Assembly (NCBI RefSeq): GCF_024506435.1
Contig: NZ_JANIET010000001.1
Location: 186,001-250,000, forward strand
DNA from: Pantoea trifolii
GTDB taxonomy: Bacteria; Pseudomonadota; Gammaproteobacteria; Enterobacterales; Enterobacteriaceae
Direction of reading: 5' to 3'
DNA: 64,000 nucleotides
Position numbers and translations under genes: made by a program. This document shows, piece after piece, positions 39,978 to 49,418 of the stretch. Each line of letters starts with the position of its first letter. The stretch's first letter is position 1. The notes beneath the pieces are model-generated. The model saw only the letters and a program-made list of their open reading frames with translations. It was not told the origin of the DNA and made no database searches.

Positions 39978-41804
39978 GTGGCAACATCGGCAGTGCTTAA
40001 TCAGGAAATGCTGGCGCAGCAGGTATTACAAGACACCTTCGGCTATCAGCAGTTCCGCCCAGGTCAGCAAAACATCATCGAAACCGCCCTGTCAGGACGC
40101 GATTGTCTGGTGGTGATGCCGACCGGCGGCGGCAAATCGCTGTGCTATCAAATCCCGGCGCTGGTGCGCGAAGGGCTGACGCTGGTGGTTTCACCGCTGA
40201 TTTCACTGATGAAAGATCAGGTCGATCAGCTGCTGGCGAACGGCGTGGCAGCAGCGTGCCTCAACTCAACGCAGACGCGTGAGCAGCAGCAGCAGGTGTT
40301 TGCGGATTGTCGTACCGGTAAGCTCAAGCTGCTGTATATCGCGCCTGAACGTCTGATGATGGACAATTTCCTCGACAGCCTGCACCAGTGGAATCCGGTG
40401 ATGCTGGCGGTGGATGAAGCGCACTGTATTTCACAGTGGGGCCACGATTTCCGTCCGGAATATGGCTCGATCGGCCAGCTGCGTCAGCACTTCCCTGATC
40501 TGCCGGTCATGGCGTTGACCGCCACCGCCGATGAAACCACGCGTAACGATATCGCCCATCTGCTGCAGATGGACGATCCGCTGATTCAAATCAGCAGCTT
40601 TGACCGCCCGAATATTCGCTACACGCTGGTGGAGAAATTCAAACCCACCGAGCAGCTTCTGCGTTATGTGCAGGATCAGCGCGGCAAAAGCGGCATTATT
40701 TACTGTAACAGCCGCGCCAAAGTGGAAGACACCGCCGCGCGCCTGCAGAGCCGTGGTTTGAGCGTTGGCGCTTATCACGCCGGTATCGATAGCGCGCAGC
40801 GTGCCAGCGTGCAGGAAGCTTTCCAGCGTGACGATCTGCAAATTGTGGTCGCCACCGTCGCGTTCGGTATGGGCATCAATAAACCCAACGTGCGCTTTGT
40901 GGTGCACTTCGATATTCCGCGTAACATCGAATCCTATTATCAGGAAACCGGTCGCGCCGGGCGTGATGGCCTGCCTGCCGAAGCGATGATGCTTTACGAT
41001 CCGGCCGACATGGCGTGGCTGCGTAAATGTCTGGAAGAGAAAGTGCCTGGCCCGTTGCAGGATATTGAACGCCACAAGCTCAATGCGATGGGGGCATTTG
41101 CCGAAGCGCAAACCTGTCGTCGTCTGGTCTTGCTGAACTATTTCGGCGAAGGTCGCCAGCAGCAGTGCGACAACTGCGATATCTGCCTCGATCCGCCACG
41201 TCGCTACGACGGCTTGCTGGAGGCGCAAAAGGCGCTTTCGAGCATCTATCGTACCGGCCAACGCTTTGGCATGGGCTATATTGTTGAAGTTTTGCGCGGC
41301 GCCAGTAATCAGCGTATCCGCGACAACGGCCACGACAAACTGCCGGTGTACGGCTTAGGCCGCGAGCACAGTCACGAACACTGGATCAGCGTGCTGCGTC
41401 AGCTGATTCATCTCGGCATGGTGACGCAAAACATCGCCATGCATTCGGCGCTGCAACTCACTGAAGCGGCGCGTCCGGTATTACGTGCCGAAGTGCCGCT
41501 GATGCTGGCGGTGCCGCGTATCGTGACGGTGAAAACGCGCGGCAGCAGTTCGCCGAAGGTGCACAGCGGCAATTACGATCGCCAGCTGTTTGCCAAGCTG
41601 CGTAAGCTGCGCAAAGCGATTGCTGATGAAGAGAATATTCCGCCGTACGTGGTGTTTAACGATGCCACGCTGATTGAAATGGCAGAACAAATGCCGATTA
41701 GCGCGTCAGAAATGCTCAGCGTGAACGGCGTCGGTCATCGCAAACTGGAGCGTTTTGGTAAGCCGTTCCTGGTGATGATCAAAGAACATGTTGATGAAGG
41801 TTAA
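39978..41804 (+). CDS. recQ: ATP-dependent DNA helicase RecQ
   Basis: RecQ is a 3'-5' SF2 helicase acting in RecF-pathway recombination and fork repair. The 608-residue product starts at the GTG at 39978. Motifs: [12 protein letters not shown] (47-58), the [18 protein letters not shown] block, [23 protein letters not shown], the zinc-binding cysteines ([14 protein letters not shown]…QQCDNCDIC), a winged helix, and the C-terminal HRDC domain (about 525-600). It lies 12 bases ahead of rhtC. Confidence 0.98.
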   Translation: MATSAVLNQEMLAQQVLQDTFGYQQFRPGQQNIIETALSGRDCLVVMPTGGGKSLCYQIPALVREGLTLVVSPLISLMKDQVDQLLANGVAAACLNSTQTREQQQQVFADCRTGKLKLLYIAPERLMMDNFLDSLHQWNPVMLAVDEAHCISQWGHDFRPEYGSIGQLRQHFPDLPVMALTATADETTRNDIAHLLQMDDPLIQISSFDRPNIRYTLVEKFKPTEQLLRYVQDQRGKSGIIYCNSRAKVEDTAARLQSRGLSVGAYHAGIDSAQRASVQEAFQRDDLQIVVATVAFGMGINKPNVRFVVHFDIPRNIESYYQETGRAGRDGLPAEAMMLYDPADMAWLRKCLEEKVPGPLQDIERHKLNAMGAFAEAQTCRRLVLLNYFGEGRQQQCDNCDICLDPPRRYDGLLEAQKALSSIYRTGQRFGMGYIVEVLRGASNQRIRDNGHDKLPVYGLGREHSHEHWISVLRQLIHLGMVTQNIAMHSALQLTEAARPVLRAEVPLMLAVPRIVTVKTRGSSSPKVHSGNYDRQLFAKLRKLRKAIADEENIPPYVVFNDATLIEMAEQMPISASEMLSVNGVGHRKLERFGKPFLVMIKEHVDEG

Positions 41805-41816
41805 AGGAAAAAATTC

Positions 41817-42440
41817 ATGCTGATGTTATTCGCCACCGTCGCGCTGGTGCATCTGGTTGCGCTGATGAGTCCCGGCCCGGACTTCTTCTTCGTGTCGCAA
41901 ACGGCGGCGAGCCGCTCGCGCAAAGAGGCGATGATGGGCGTTCTGGGCATTACCTTGGGCATTGTGATCTGGGCCGGTGTGGCGCTGATGGGCCTGCATC
42001 TGATCCTGGAAAAAATGGCCTGGCTGCATGAAATCATTATGGTTGGCGGCGGCTTGTATCTGCTGTGGATGGGCTGGCAGCTAATGCGTTCAGCGCGTCA
42101 ACGTCACAAGCAGCCACAATCGGAAGCGCCGGTGGTAGAGCTGCCGAAAAGAGGCATGAGCTTCCTGAAAGGTTTCCTGACTAACCTGTCGAACCCAAAA
42201 GCGATCATCTACTTCGGTAGCGTGTTCTCACTGTTTGTTGGCAACGACGTCGGCGCGATGGAGCGCTGGGGTTTGTTCCTGCTGATTATCGGTGAGACGT
42301 TCGCGTGGTTTACGCTGGTGGCGGCGATTTTCGCTATGCCGTGGATGCGTGATAAGTATCAGCGGATGGCGAAGTGGGTGGATGGTATGGCGGGCGTGCT
42401 GTTTGCCGGTTTTGGCATTCATTTAATTATTTCGAGATAA
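41817..42440 (+). CDS. rhtC: threonine efflux protein RhtC
   Basis: RhtC is a LysE-family inner-membrane exporter of threonine. The 207-residue product has about six membrane segments, the N-terminal MSPGPDFFFV and NLSNPKAIIYFGS motifs typical of the family. It starts 12 bases after recQ with an AAGGA site and is probably co-transcribed with it. Confidence 0.95.
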   Translation: MLMLFATVALVHLVALMSPGPDFFFVSQTAASRSRKEAMMGVLGITLGIVIWAGVALMGLHLILEKMAWLHEIIMVGGGLYLLWMGWQLMRSARQRHKQPQSEAPVVELPKRGMSFLKGFLTNLSNPKAIIYFGSVFSLFVGNDVGAMERWGLFLLIIGETFAWFTLVAAIFAMPWMRDKYQRMAKWVDGMAGVLFAGFGIHLIISR

Positions 42441-42441
42441 A

Positions 42442-42495
42442 CCAGGTCGCCATAAATGGCGACCCTACGTAGGGTGGGCATTTATGCCCACCGGG
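42442..42495. repeat. nested palindromic repeat, copy 2
   Basis: Two 27-base units lie back to back without a spacer (42442-42468 and 42469-42495). Each is a hairpin (GGTCGCCAT/ATGGCGACC and GGTGGGCAT/ATGCCCACC), and they are imperfect inverted complements of each other through CCCTAC/GTAGGG. The first unit matches the arms of the copy at 36361-36433. It begins one base after the rhtC stop, between convergent rhtC and rhtB, and may stabilise or end both transcripts. Confidence 0.85.
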
Positions 42496-42502
42496 TTTAA
42501 TA

Positions 42503-43126
42503 TCACGCCATTCTGCGGGCGCTGGCTAACAGCGCGCCCACCGCCATAAACAATCCACCAAAGGTGCGGTTCAGCAGCTTCATCTGCTTCGGTCCTTTAA
42601 TCCAGCCAGCAATGCGAGTTGCCAGCGTGGCGTAACCAATCATCACGATGATATCGACCACAATGGTGGTCACGCCGAGCACCAGATATTGCATCAGCTG
42701 CGGCTGGTGCGGCTGAATAAACTGCGGGAACAGCGCGGCAAGAAACACGATGCTTTTCGGGTTGGTGAGGTTCACCAACAAGGCACGCTTAAACAGGCGG
42801 CGACGCGGCATGGCTTTGGCAACGGCGTCGAGGTCGATGCCACCCGCTGAGCGCCACTGCTGAATGCCCAGCCACACCAGATAGGCTGCGCCAGCCCACT
42901 TCAGGACTTCAAACGCCAGAATCGATTGGGAAAACAGCGCACCCAAACCGGCGCCGACCAGCACAATATGAATCGCCAGGCCAAGCTGCAAGCCGGTAAT
43001 TGATGCAACCGCGCCGCGATAACCGTGGCTGATACCGGTACTCATGGTGTTAATCGCACCGGAACCGGGTGAAAGGCTGAGGATAGTTGTGGTCAGCAGG
43101 TACGTTAACCACCATTCAATGGTCAT
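42503..43126 (-). CDS. rhtB: homoserine/homoserine lactone efflux protein RhtB
   Basis: RhtB is a LysE-family exporter of homoserine and its lactone. The ATG at 43126 gives 207 residues beginning [11 protein letters not shown], as in E. coli (206); the frame opens three codons earlier at 43135. Visible are [20 protein letters not shown] and [18 protein letters not shown]. It is convergent with rhtC and divergent from pldB. Confidence 0.95.
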   Translation of the reverse strand: MTIEWWLTYLLTTTILSLSPGSGAINTMSTGISHGYRGAVASITGLQLGLAIHIVLVGAGLGALFSQSILAFEVLKWAGAAYLVWLGIQQWRSAGGIDLDAVAKAMPRRRLFKRALLVNLTNPKSIVFLAALFPQFIQPHQPQLMQYLVLGVTTIVVDIIVMIGYATLATRIAGWIKGPKQMKLLNRTFGGLFMAVGALLASARRMA

Positions 43127-43230
43127 GTGTGACATTCCCTGAAGTTAGCGAAGTGTGACACAATACGACAGAAAATCGCCGCACGCTACGCAGCACGGGC
43201 GCGCGAATCACGTTTTTTTCAGGGGGACGG

Positions 43231-44223
43231 ATGCAGCAGCATAAACAGAGTTGGCTCGGACGTGAGCGAGGCTTTTCGGCCTTTGCTACCGGTCCGCTGC
43301 TCGACTTCTGGCGTCGCCGTGAAGAGTGTGAATTTACCGGTGTCGGCAACCTGAAGATTCGCTACGTTCGTTTCGCCTCACCGCAACATCGTCGTGTCAT
43401 TCTGGTCGTGCCTGGCCGCATTGAGAGCTATATCAAGTATCCTGAACTGGCTTACGACCTGTTTATGTGCGGCTACGATGTGGTGATCCTCGACCATCGC
43501 GGTCAGGGACGATCTGAACGTCTGCTGGAAGATTCGCATCGCGGCCATGTAGTGGAATTTGGCGACTACGTTGACGATCTGGAAACGCTGTATCTGAAAG
43601 AGATAGTCAGCAACCGTTATCAGCAGCGCTACGTGCTGGCTCACTCGATGGGCGGCGCGATTTTAGCGCTGTTTCTGGCGCGTCAACCGCAGGCGTTTCA
43701 TGCTGCGGTATTCTCCGCGCCGATGTTTGGCATTGTGCTGCCGCTACCGGACTGGATGGCGCACCGCATTCTGGACTGGACAGAAAAACTGCCCGCGCTG
43801 CGTGAAGGCTACGCGCTGGGTACCGGGCGCTGGCGCGCCAATCCGTTTGGCATCAACCGCCTGACGCACAGCCGCGAACGCTATCGCCGCAACCTGCGTT
43901 TTTACGCCGACGATCCGGCGCTTCGCGTTGGTGGTCCCACTTATCACTGGGTGCGCGAAGGCGTGCAGGCCGGGCGGGACATCTTCAATCAGGTAGCGAA
44001 CATCACCACGCCGACCTTGCTGCTGCAGGCCAGTGAAGATGATGTGGTGGATAACCGCTCACAAAATCTCTTTTGTACGGCGATGGCCGAAGCAGGACAT
44101 CCCTGCGCGGGCAACGCGCCGTATGTGATAAAAGGAGCGCGTCATGAGATCCTGTTTGAAACAGACGCGATGCGTGCCGAAGCGCTAAACGCGGTGGTCG
44201 ATTTCTTTGAACACCACGCTTAA
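43231..44223 (+). CDS. pldB: lysophospholipase L2
   Basis: PldB is an alpha/beta hydrolase that deacylates lysophospholipids on the inner membrane. The 330-residue product contains the DHRGQGRSERL segment, the nucleophile motif AHSMGGA (Ser near 142), DDVVDN (Asp) and GARHEILFE (His). The start ATG has AGGGGGA just ahead. It is ten residues shorter than E. coli. yigL follows. Confidence 0.95.
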   Translation: MQQHKQSWLGRERGFSAFATGPLLDFWRRREECEFTGVGNLKIRYVRFASPQHRRVILVVPGRIESYIKYPELAYDLFMCGYDVVILDHRGQGRSERLLEDSHRGHVVEFGDYVDDLETLYLKEIVSNRYQQRYVLAHSMGGAILALFLARQPQAFHAAVFSAPMFGIVLPLPDWMAHRILDWTEKLPALREGYALGTGRWRANPFGINRLTHSRERYRRNLRFYADDPALRVGGPTYHWVREGVQAGRDIFNQVANITTPTLLLQASEDDVVDNRSQNLFCTAMAEAGHPCAGNAPYVIKGARHEILFETDAMRAEALNAVVDFFEHHA

Positions 44224-44260
44224 TCAATTTTACTTTCCGATATCAACACCCGAGGTTTAC

Positions 44261-45061
44261 ATGTATCACATCGTCGCATCCGACCTGGATGGCACGCTGC
44301 TCTCTCCGGATCACCGCCTGACGCCGTTCGCTCGCACTACGCTGCAGGAACTGGTGGCGCGAGACATCCACTTTGTTTTTGCCACCGGCCGTCACTATAT
44401 CGACGTCGGACAGATGCGCGATAAGCTCGGCATTCCGGCTTATATGATCACGTCCAATGGTGCGCGCGTGCACAACGCCGAAGGTGAACTGGTGTTCAGC
44501 CACAACCTCGACGCCGACATCGCCAGCGATTTGTATGGCCTGCAATATCATGACGAGCACATCCTGACGCACGTTTATCGCGACGATGAGTGGTTCATGA
44601 GCCGTCATCGTCCGGATGAGCAGGACTATTTCCGCGAATCGGTATTTAACTATCAGGTTTACCAGCCGGGCATGCTGCCGACCGACGGCATCAGCAAAGT
44701 GTTCTTCACCTGCGAAGATCCGGAGCGCCTGGTTCCAATGGAGCAGGCGATTGAAGCGCGCTGGGGCGATCGCGTGAATGTCAGCTTCTCGCTGCCAACG
44801 TGCCTGGAAGTGATGGCGGGCGGCGTTTCCAAAGGTCACGCGCTGGAAGCGGTAGCGAAACAGCTCGGCCACTCGCTGAAAGCGTGCATAGCCTTCGGCG
44901 ACGGCATGAATGATGTGGAGATGCTCAGCATGTCAGGTAAAGGCTGCATCATGCGTAATGCACAGCAGCGCCTGAAAGATACCTTGCCGACGCTGGACGT
45001 GATTGGCAGCAACGCGGATGACGCCGTCCCGCACACGCTGCGAAAGCTGTTCCTCGCGTAA
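44261..45061 (+). CDS. yigL: HAD-superfamily sugar/pyridoxal phosphatase YigL
   Basis: YigL is a Cof-type HAD phosphatase; in E. coli it dephosphorylates pyridoxal phosphate and sugar phosphates and helps relieve glucose-phosphate stress. The ATG at 44261, with GAGGT ahead, gives 266 residues, the E. coli length; the frame open from 44207 overlaps pldB and is rejected. Motifs: SDLDGTLL (Asp nucleophile), FATGRH, VSKGHAL (Lys), and FGDGMNDVEML. It ends at the terminator shared with glpT. Confidence 0.95.
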   Translation: MYHIVASDLDGTLLSPDHRLTPFARTTLQELVARDIHFVFATGRHYIDVGQMRDKLGIPAYMITSNGARVHNAEGELVFSHNLDADIASDLYGLQYHDEHILTHVYRDDEWFMSRHRPDEQDYFRESVFNYQVYQPGMLPTDGISKVFFTCEDPERLVPMEQAIEARWGDRVNVSFSLPTCLEVMAGGVSKGHALEAVAKQLGHSLKACIAFGDGMNDVEMLSMSGKGCIMRNAQQRLKDTLPTLDVIGSNADDAVPHTLRKLFLA

Positions 45062-45087
45062 AAAAATGGGCCGGTTATCACCGGCCC
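45060..45087 (-). terminator. glpT terminator
   Basis: An 8-base GC-rich stem (45068-45075 with 45080-45087) around a 4-base loop is followed on the minus strand by an A/T tract beginning ATTTTTT. It sits directly after the yigL stop on the plus strand and may slow that transcript too. Confidence 0.85.
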
Positions 45088-45094
45088 GTTCTGG

Positions 45095-46435
45095 TTATAC
45101 CAGCTGTTTCTTGTGCTTATGTTCACTGACCATGGTCAGCAGCAGCAGAATCACCGCCAGCACCGATCCGCCAATCATCACAATGAATCCGCCGTCCCAG
45201 CCGAAGTAATCCACGGTGTAACCGACAATGGCACTGGCCGCTACCGATCCGCCGAGATAGCCAAACAGCCCGGTAAAGCCCGCTGCCGTTCCGGCCGCTT
45301 TTTTCGGCGCCAGCTCCAGCGCGTGCAAGCCAATCAACATCACCGGACCGTAAATCAGGAAGCCGATCACAATCATGCACAGCATGTCGATGCCTGGATT
45401 GCCTGGTGGGTTCAGCCAGTACACCACGGTGGCGATGGTCACCAGCGTCATAAAGAACACGCCGGTTGCGCCACGGTTGCCGCGGAATACTTTGTCCGAC
45501 ATCCAGCCGCACAGCAGCGTGCCGGGAATACCGGCATATTCATAGAAGAAGTAGGCCCACGAGGATTTATCCAGCGTGAAGTGCTTCACCTCTTTCAGGT
45601 AGGTCGGCGACCAGTCGAGAATGCCGTAACGCAGCAGGTACACAAACACGTTCGCCAGTGCGATGTACCACAGCAGCTTATTGGGCAGAATGTACTGCAT
45701 GAAAATCTGCTTCGCCGTCAGCTCCTGCTCGTGCTCCTCGTTGTAATCCGGCGGATAATCATTCTTCCACGCTTCAATTGGCGGCAAACCGCAGGATTGC
45801 GGCGTATCGCGCATCAAGGCAAAGGCGATAATGGCGATGAGAATGGCGCCAAACGCCGGCATGTACAGCGCGGCTTTCCAGTCGTTAAACCACGCCATGC
45901 CAAGCAGGAACAGCAGCGGAGGAATACCGCCACCGACGTTATGCGCGCAGTTCCACACCGATACGATTCCGCCGCGCTCTTTCTGCGACCACCAGTGCAC
46001 CATGGTACGCCCGCACGGCGGCCAGCCCATGCCCTGGAACCAACCGCACAGGAACAGCAGCACAAACATCACCATGATGCTGGAGGTGGCCCACGGCACG
46101 AACCCCATCACCAGCATCACCGCCGCAGCGAGAATTAATCCGGCGGGCAAAAACACGCGCGGATTCGAGCGGTCCGATACCGAACCCATAATGAATTTTG
46201 AGAATCCGTAAGCGATGGAAATGCCCGATAGCGCAAAGCCGAGATCGCCGCGCGAAAAACCTTGTTCCACCAGATAAGGCATCGCCAGCGCAAAATTCTT
46301 ACGCACCAAATAGTAGGCGGCATAGCCAAAAAATATTCCCAGGAAAATTTGCCAGCGCAGGCGACGATAGAGTGGATCGACACGATCATCGGCCACTTGC
46401 GGGCGATGCGGTGCAGGTTTGAAGATACTCAACAT
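45095..46435 (-). CDS. glpT: glycerol-3-phosphate:phosphate antiporter
   Basis: GlpT imports glycerol-3-phosphate (and fosfomycin) in exchange for phosphate. The ATG at 46435 gives 446 residues beginning [14 protein letters not shown], close to E. coli (452); a longer frame from 46555 covers the control region. It is a 12-segment MFS protein, with [15 protein letters not shown] (including the substrate Arg), [22 protein letters not shown] and the central loop [14 protein letters not shown]. It stands alone: glpQ, which follows glpT in E. coli, is absent, and yigL converges instead. Confidence 0.97.
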   Translation of the reverse strand: MLSIFKPAPHRPQVADDRVDPLYRRLRWQIFLGIFFGYAAYYLVRKNFALAMPYLVEQGFSRGDLGFALSGISIAYGFSKFIMGSVSDRSNPRVFLPAGLILAAAVMLVMGFVPWATSSIMVMFVLLFLCGWFQGMGWPPCGRTMVHWWSQKERGGIVSVWNCAHNVGGGIPPLLFLLGMAWFNDWKAALYMPAFGAILIAIIAFALMRDTPQSCGLPPIEAWKNDYPPDYNEEHEQELTAKQIFMQYILPNKLLWYIALANVFVYLLRYGILDWSPTYLKEVKHFTLDKSSWAYFFYEYAGIPGTLLCGWMSDKVFRGNRGATGVFFMTLVTIATVVYWLNPPGNPGIDMLCMIVIGFLIYGPVMLIGLHALELAPKKAAGTAAGFTGLFGYLGGSVAASAIVGYTVDYFGWDGGFIVMIGGSVLAVILLLLTMVSEHKHKKQLV

Positions 46436-46519
46436 GAGTGTGGCCCTCCAGGGCGCAATATAGTTATGGATTCCCAGCAGGTTGGGGCAAAAGCAACAGA
46501 CGTTAAAAATGGAAAAGCG

Positions 46520-46539
46520 AAGTTTCCATTTCGCGCAAA
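46520..46539. promoter_or_regulatory. candidate GlpR operator 1
   Basis: The 20 bases starting AAGTTTCCAT match the E. coli GlpR consensus (WATKTTCGWT-WWCGAWMATW) at 15 positions. They lie 85 bases upstream of the glpT start. The surrounding arms ATGGAAA and TTTCCAT also form an inverted repeat. Confidence 0.45.
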
Positions 46540-46565
46540 GGATAGTGATGGTCACGCGCGGTTAC

Positions 46566-46581
46566 TGTGACATGTGACACA
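46566..46581. promoter_or_regulatory. CRP site between glpT and yigM
   Basis: TGTGACATGTGACACA matches TGTGA-N6-TCACA at 9 of 10 positions. E. coli glpTQ is activated by cAMP-CRP, so glpT is the likely target. The site is about 130 bases before glpT and 194 before yigM. Confidence 0.7.
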
Positions 46582-46624
46582 TATGTTACAGTTTTATGAC
46601 ATTAGAGAGCGATAAAAACCAGGA

Positions 46625-46644
46625 AATGTTGTATTTCGCGCATT
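46625..46644. promoter_or_regulatory. candidate GlpR operator 2
   Basis: AATGTTGTATTTCGCGCATT matches the GlpR consensus at 16 of 20 positions. Together with the copy at 46520-46539 it flanks the CRP site. Confidence 0.5.
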
Positions 46645-46774
46645 TTTATCCAGGCGAATAGGCGATCAGTTAAAACTAATTGTCGTCATTTTGTACAATC
46701 GTAAACCAGATAGTTCACGCCAATCGCGACAGTTTGTTTACACTAACGCCACTGTTCATTTTGAGATCGTTACC

Positions 46775-47644
46775 GTGCCGTTACTGATCGTTACCACCAT
46801 TCTGTGGGCTTTTTCCTTCAGTTTAATCGGGGAATACCTCGCAGGTCAGGTGGATTCCTGGTTCTCTGTGTTAATGCGTCTGGCGCTCGCCGCCATCGTC
46901 TTCCTGCCGTTCCTGCGCTGGCGCGGATATCGTGCTTCCACCATCCTGCTGTATATGCTGGTGGGCATGCTGCAGCTCGGCATCATGTACCTGCTGAGCT
47001 TTGAAGCCTATCTCTATCTGAGCGTGACCGAATTCCTGCTGTTCACTGTGATGACGCCGCTGTACGTCACGCTGATCTACGATTTGCTCAGCCGACGTCC
47101 GCTGCGTATCGGCTATGCTTTCAGCGCATTGCTGGCGGTCATTGGTGCGGCGATTATTCGTTACGACAAAGTCAGCGATCATTTCTGGTTCGGCTTGCTG
47201 CTGGTGCAGGCGGCAAATATCTGCTTCGCCATCGGCATGGTGGGCTACAAGCGTCTGCAGGAAACCCGGCCGATGCCGCAGCACACCGCGTTTTCATGGT
47301 TCTATCTGGGCGCAGTGATTATCGCGGTGATCGCCTGGAGCTTGTGGGGCAATCCGAACAAACTGCCCACCACCTCGCTACAGTGGGGCATTCTGGTTTG
47401 GCTGGGCGTGGCGGCTTCAGGTTTGGGCTACTTCATGTGGAACTACGGTGCGACGCAGGTGGATGCTGGCACGTTGGGTATTATGAACAACATGCATGTG
47501 CCTGCTGGCTTGCTGGTGAATCTGGCGATCTGGCAGGAGAAACCGCATTGGCCAAGTTTTATCGCCGGTGCCGCCGTGATTTTTGCATCCCTGTACGTAC
47601 ATAAACGCTGGGTGCTCGGCAAGACCACCAAAAGCCACGCCTAG
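46775..47644 (+). CDS. yigM: EamA-family biotin transporter YigM
   Basis: YigM is a ten-segment DMT permease that imports biotin in E. coli. The GTG at 46775 is chosen because the resulting (f)MPLLIVTTILWAFSFSLIGEYLAG aligns with the E. coli N-terminus, giving 289 residues; the frame is open upstream to 46691, but that part is not conserved. Visible are the EamA repeats and the invariant GYFMWNYGATQVDAGTLGIMNNMHVP block. The ribosome-binding site is weak. It is divergent from glpT, whereas in E. coli it follows yigL. Confidence 0.93.
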   Translation: MPLLIVTTILWAFSFSLIGEYLAGQVDSWFSVLMRLALAAIVFLPFLRWRGYRASTILLYMLVGMLQLGIMYLLSFEAYLYLSVTEFLLFTVMTPLYVTLIYDLLSRRPLRIGYAFSALLAVIGAAIIRYDKVSDHFWFGLLLVQAANICFAIGMVGYKRLQETRPMPQHTAFSWFYLGAVIIAVIAWSLWGNPNKLPTTSLQWGILVWLGVAASGLGYFMWNYGATQVDAGTLGIMNNMHVPAGLLVNLAIWQEKPHWPSFIAGAAVIFASLYVHKRWVLGKTTKSHA

Positions 47645-47656
47645 GCCGAAAGGGAG

Positions 47657-47752
47657 GGGATAGCGCGGCAGAGGAGCAAAGCATCCGAGCCATGGATGGC
47701 GAGGCTGCTCCACAGGGAAGTGGTTACTCTTTGCGATCTGCCGCGCTATCCC
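47657..47752. repeat. 96-bp inverted-repeat element between yigM and yehS
   Basis: Perfect 16-base inverted arms, GGGATAGCGCGGCAGA at 47657-47672 and its complement at 47737-47752, enclose 64 bases that contain further partial pairings (GCAAAG with CTTTGC just inside the arms, and CATCC with GGATG). It lies between two convergent genes and has no T-run. It may act as a bidirectional transcript end, or be a copy of a dispersed element. Confidence 0.75.
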
Positions 47753-47777
47753 TGACCCGGCTCGAACAAAGAAGCGA

Positions 47778-48257
47778 TTACGCTTTCTTAGCCGGCCCCG
47801 GACGATGAATCATCGTCAAACCTTTCAGGAAATTACGCAGAATCTGGTCACCGCATTCGCGGAAATTCTTATGGTCTGGATTGCGGAAAATCGCGCCAAC
47901 CTCAGCCTGTGAAATCTTAAAGTTCGCTTTCAGCAGCACATCCGGGATATCGGTGGTCTTCAGCTCAAACGCGATACGCAATTTCTTCATGAAAATGTTG
48001 TTATTCATGCGGCGCTCAATCGAAGGCGCGGGCGCATCTTCACTCTTACCGCGACGGTAAAAAATCAGACCGTTGAGGAAATAACCCATCAACACATCCG
48101 GCAGCTTACGAAACGCAGCATCGTCATCCTTCTTCATCCACGCCTGCACGTCTTCCAGCGGCACTTCACTCCCCGCTAAGGCAAAAATCTCCACCACTTT
48201 GCTATCGCTCAAATCAAGCATATAGCGCACGCTGCGCAGAACATCGTTACTCATCAT
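47778..48257 (-). CDS. yehS: DUF1456 family protein YehS
   Basis: The 159-residue protein belongs to the DUF1456 (YehS) family, with two copies of the same about 70-residue helical repeat: SNDVLRSVRYMLDLSDSKVVEIF…FLNGLIFYRRG and NNNIFMKKLRIAFELKTTD…FLKGLTMI, each ending in a FLxGL motif. The function is unknown. Two adjacent ATG codons (48257 and 48254) are possible starts, with GAGAG ahead. In E. coli yehS lies elsewhere in the chromosome. Confidence 0.9.
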   Translation of the reverse strand: MMSNDVLRSVRYMLDLSDSKVVEIFALAGSEVPLEDVQAWMKKDDDAAFRKLPDVLMGYFLNGLIFYRRGKSEDAPAPSIERRMNNNIFMKKLRIAFELKTTDIPDVLLKANFKISQAEVGAIFRNPDHKNFRECGDQILRNFLKGLTMIHRPGPAKKA

Positions 48258-48350
48258 GGTGAAACTCTCTTGGTCGCGGGTTGAGGCGGCGCATTATAGA
48301 GCAGGCGGGACAGGGATAACAGCGCGGGCGACCTTCGCCGCCCAACAACA

Positions 48351-49283
48351 TCAGGATGAGAGGGTTTGCAGTGAGCCGGGACGCGCGGCATCGCGCACGA
48401 AGGGCAGGTGTTCACAGGCGTGCTGACGGGCAAACCGCACAAAGGCTTCCATCACCGGTTGACGCTGCTCGCCTTCGCGTACGGCGGCATACAGGCGGCT
48501 CCAGAGGCCATCACCCAAAGTCTTGGTCACCACCAAACCTTGCTGCTCAAAATTCTCGACCACCCAATGTGGCAGCGCGGCGATGCCCATGCGTGCCGAC
48601 ACCATCTGAATCAGTAACAGCGTATTGTCCACGCTCTTCAAAGCCGGGCTTACGCCCGCAGGTTGCAGGAAATGGCGCCACACATCTAAACGCTGACGCT
48701 GCACCGGATAGATCATCAATACCTCATCGGCCATATCTTCCGGGGAAATATGCTCAAGCTGCGCCAATGGATGATCCGGTGCCATCACCAAACGCACTTC
48801 AAAATCGAACATCGGTGAATAGAACAATCCGCTGCGCGGCAGAATATCGGAGGTCAACACCACATCCAATTCGCCCTGCTGCAATGCGGGTTGCGGATCA
48901 AAGGTCACACCGGATTTGAAATCCATCACTACCTGCGGCCAGCTCTGGCGGAAATTATTCAGCGCAGGCGTCAGCCACTGAATACAGCTGTGACACTCAA
49001 TCGCGATACGCAACGTGGCCTGATGCGGCTCATGACACGCCTGCAAAGCCTGTTGAATCTGCGGCAAAACCTGCTCGGCCAACTGCAGCAAAATCTCTCC
49101 CTGCGGCGTAAAACGCAGCGGCTGGCTTTTGCGCACAAACAGACGAAAGCCCAGCCGCTGCTCCAGATCGCTGAACTGGTGAGACAACGCCGATTGCGTC
49201 TGATGAAGATGTGAGGCGGCGGCGGCTAACGAGCCGGTGTTCCGTAACGCCTGCAGCGTCCGCAGGTGTTTGAGTTCGATCAT
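48351..49283 (-). CDS. metR: LysR-type methionine regulator MetR
   Basis: MetR activates metE, metH and other methionine genes with homocysteine as co-effector. The 310-residue protein has the LysR winged helix-turn-helix at 1-60 ([33 protein letters not shown] region) and a periplasmic-binding-protein-like effector domain from about 90. It is divergent from metE with 135 bases between the starts, and AAGGA precedes its ATG. It is a few residues shorter than the E. coli protein. Confidence 0.96.
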   Translation of the reverse strand: MIELKHLRTLQALRNTGSLAAAASHLHQTQSALSHQFSDLEQRLGFRLFVRKSQPLRFTPQGEILLQLAEQVLPQIQQALQACHEPHQATLRIAIECHSCIQWLTPALNNFRQSWPQVVMDFKSGVTFDPQPALQQGELDVVLTSDILPRSGLFYSPMFDFEVRLVMAPDHPLAQLEHISPEDMADEVLMIYPVQRQRLDVWRHFLQPAGVSPALKSVDNTLLLIQMVSARMGIAALPHWVVENFEQQGLVVTKTLGDGLWSRLYAAVREGEQRQPVMEAFVRFARQHACEHLPFVRDAARPGSLQTLSS

Positions 49284-49355
49284 GAGAATCCTTCACATCG
49301 AGATTGAACAAATTGCGCTTGAGGAACATACAGTACCCGCAGATTATGGCGGTGT

Positions 49356-49379
49356 AAACATCTGGACGGCTAAACATCT
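49356..49379 (-). promoter_or_regulatory. three tandem MetJ (met box) half-operators
   Basis: On the minus strand the three contiguous octamers AGATGTTT, AGCCGTCC and AGATGTTT each match the met box AGACGTCT at six of eight positions. MetJ-SAM binds such tandem arrays cooperatively. They lie between metR and metE, 40-63 bases before the metE start, and could repress both genes. Confidence 0.65.
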
Positions 49380-49418
49380 CTGCACCCTATTCAGTTAATA
49401 ATATCTGGAGAACAGAAA

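Noticed and set aside
40431..41333. 300-codon open frame antisense to recQ
   Set aside because: Composition is that of a reverse-strand shadow and recQ is fully conserved beneath it.
45113..46138. 341-codon open frame antisense to glpT
   Set aside because: It is rich in Gln, His and Arg, has no recognisable domain, and lies opposite a highly conserved transporter gene; such frames arise from GC-rich codon bias.
46566..46583. TGTGACACATATGTTACA-type palindrome as a TyrR box
   Set aside because: Only part of the TyrR consensus is matched, and the overlapping bases fit a CRP site at 9 of 10 positions, which suits glpT better.
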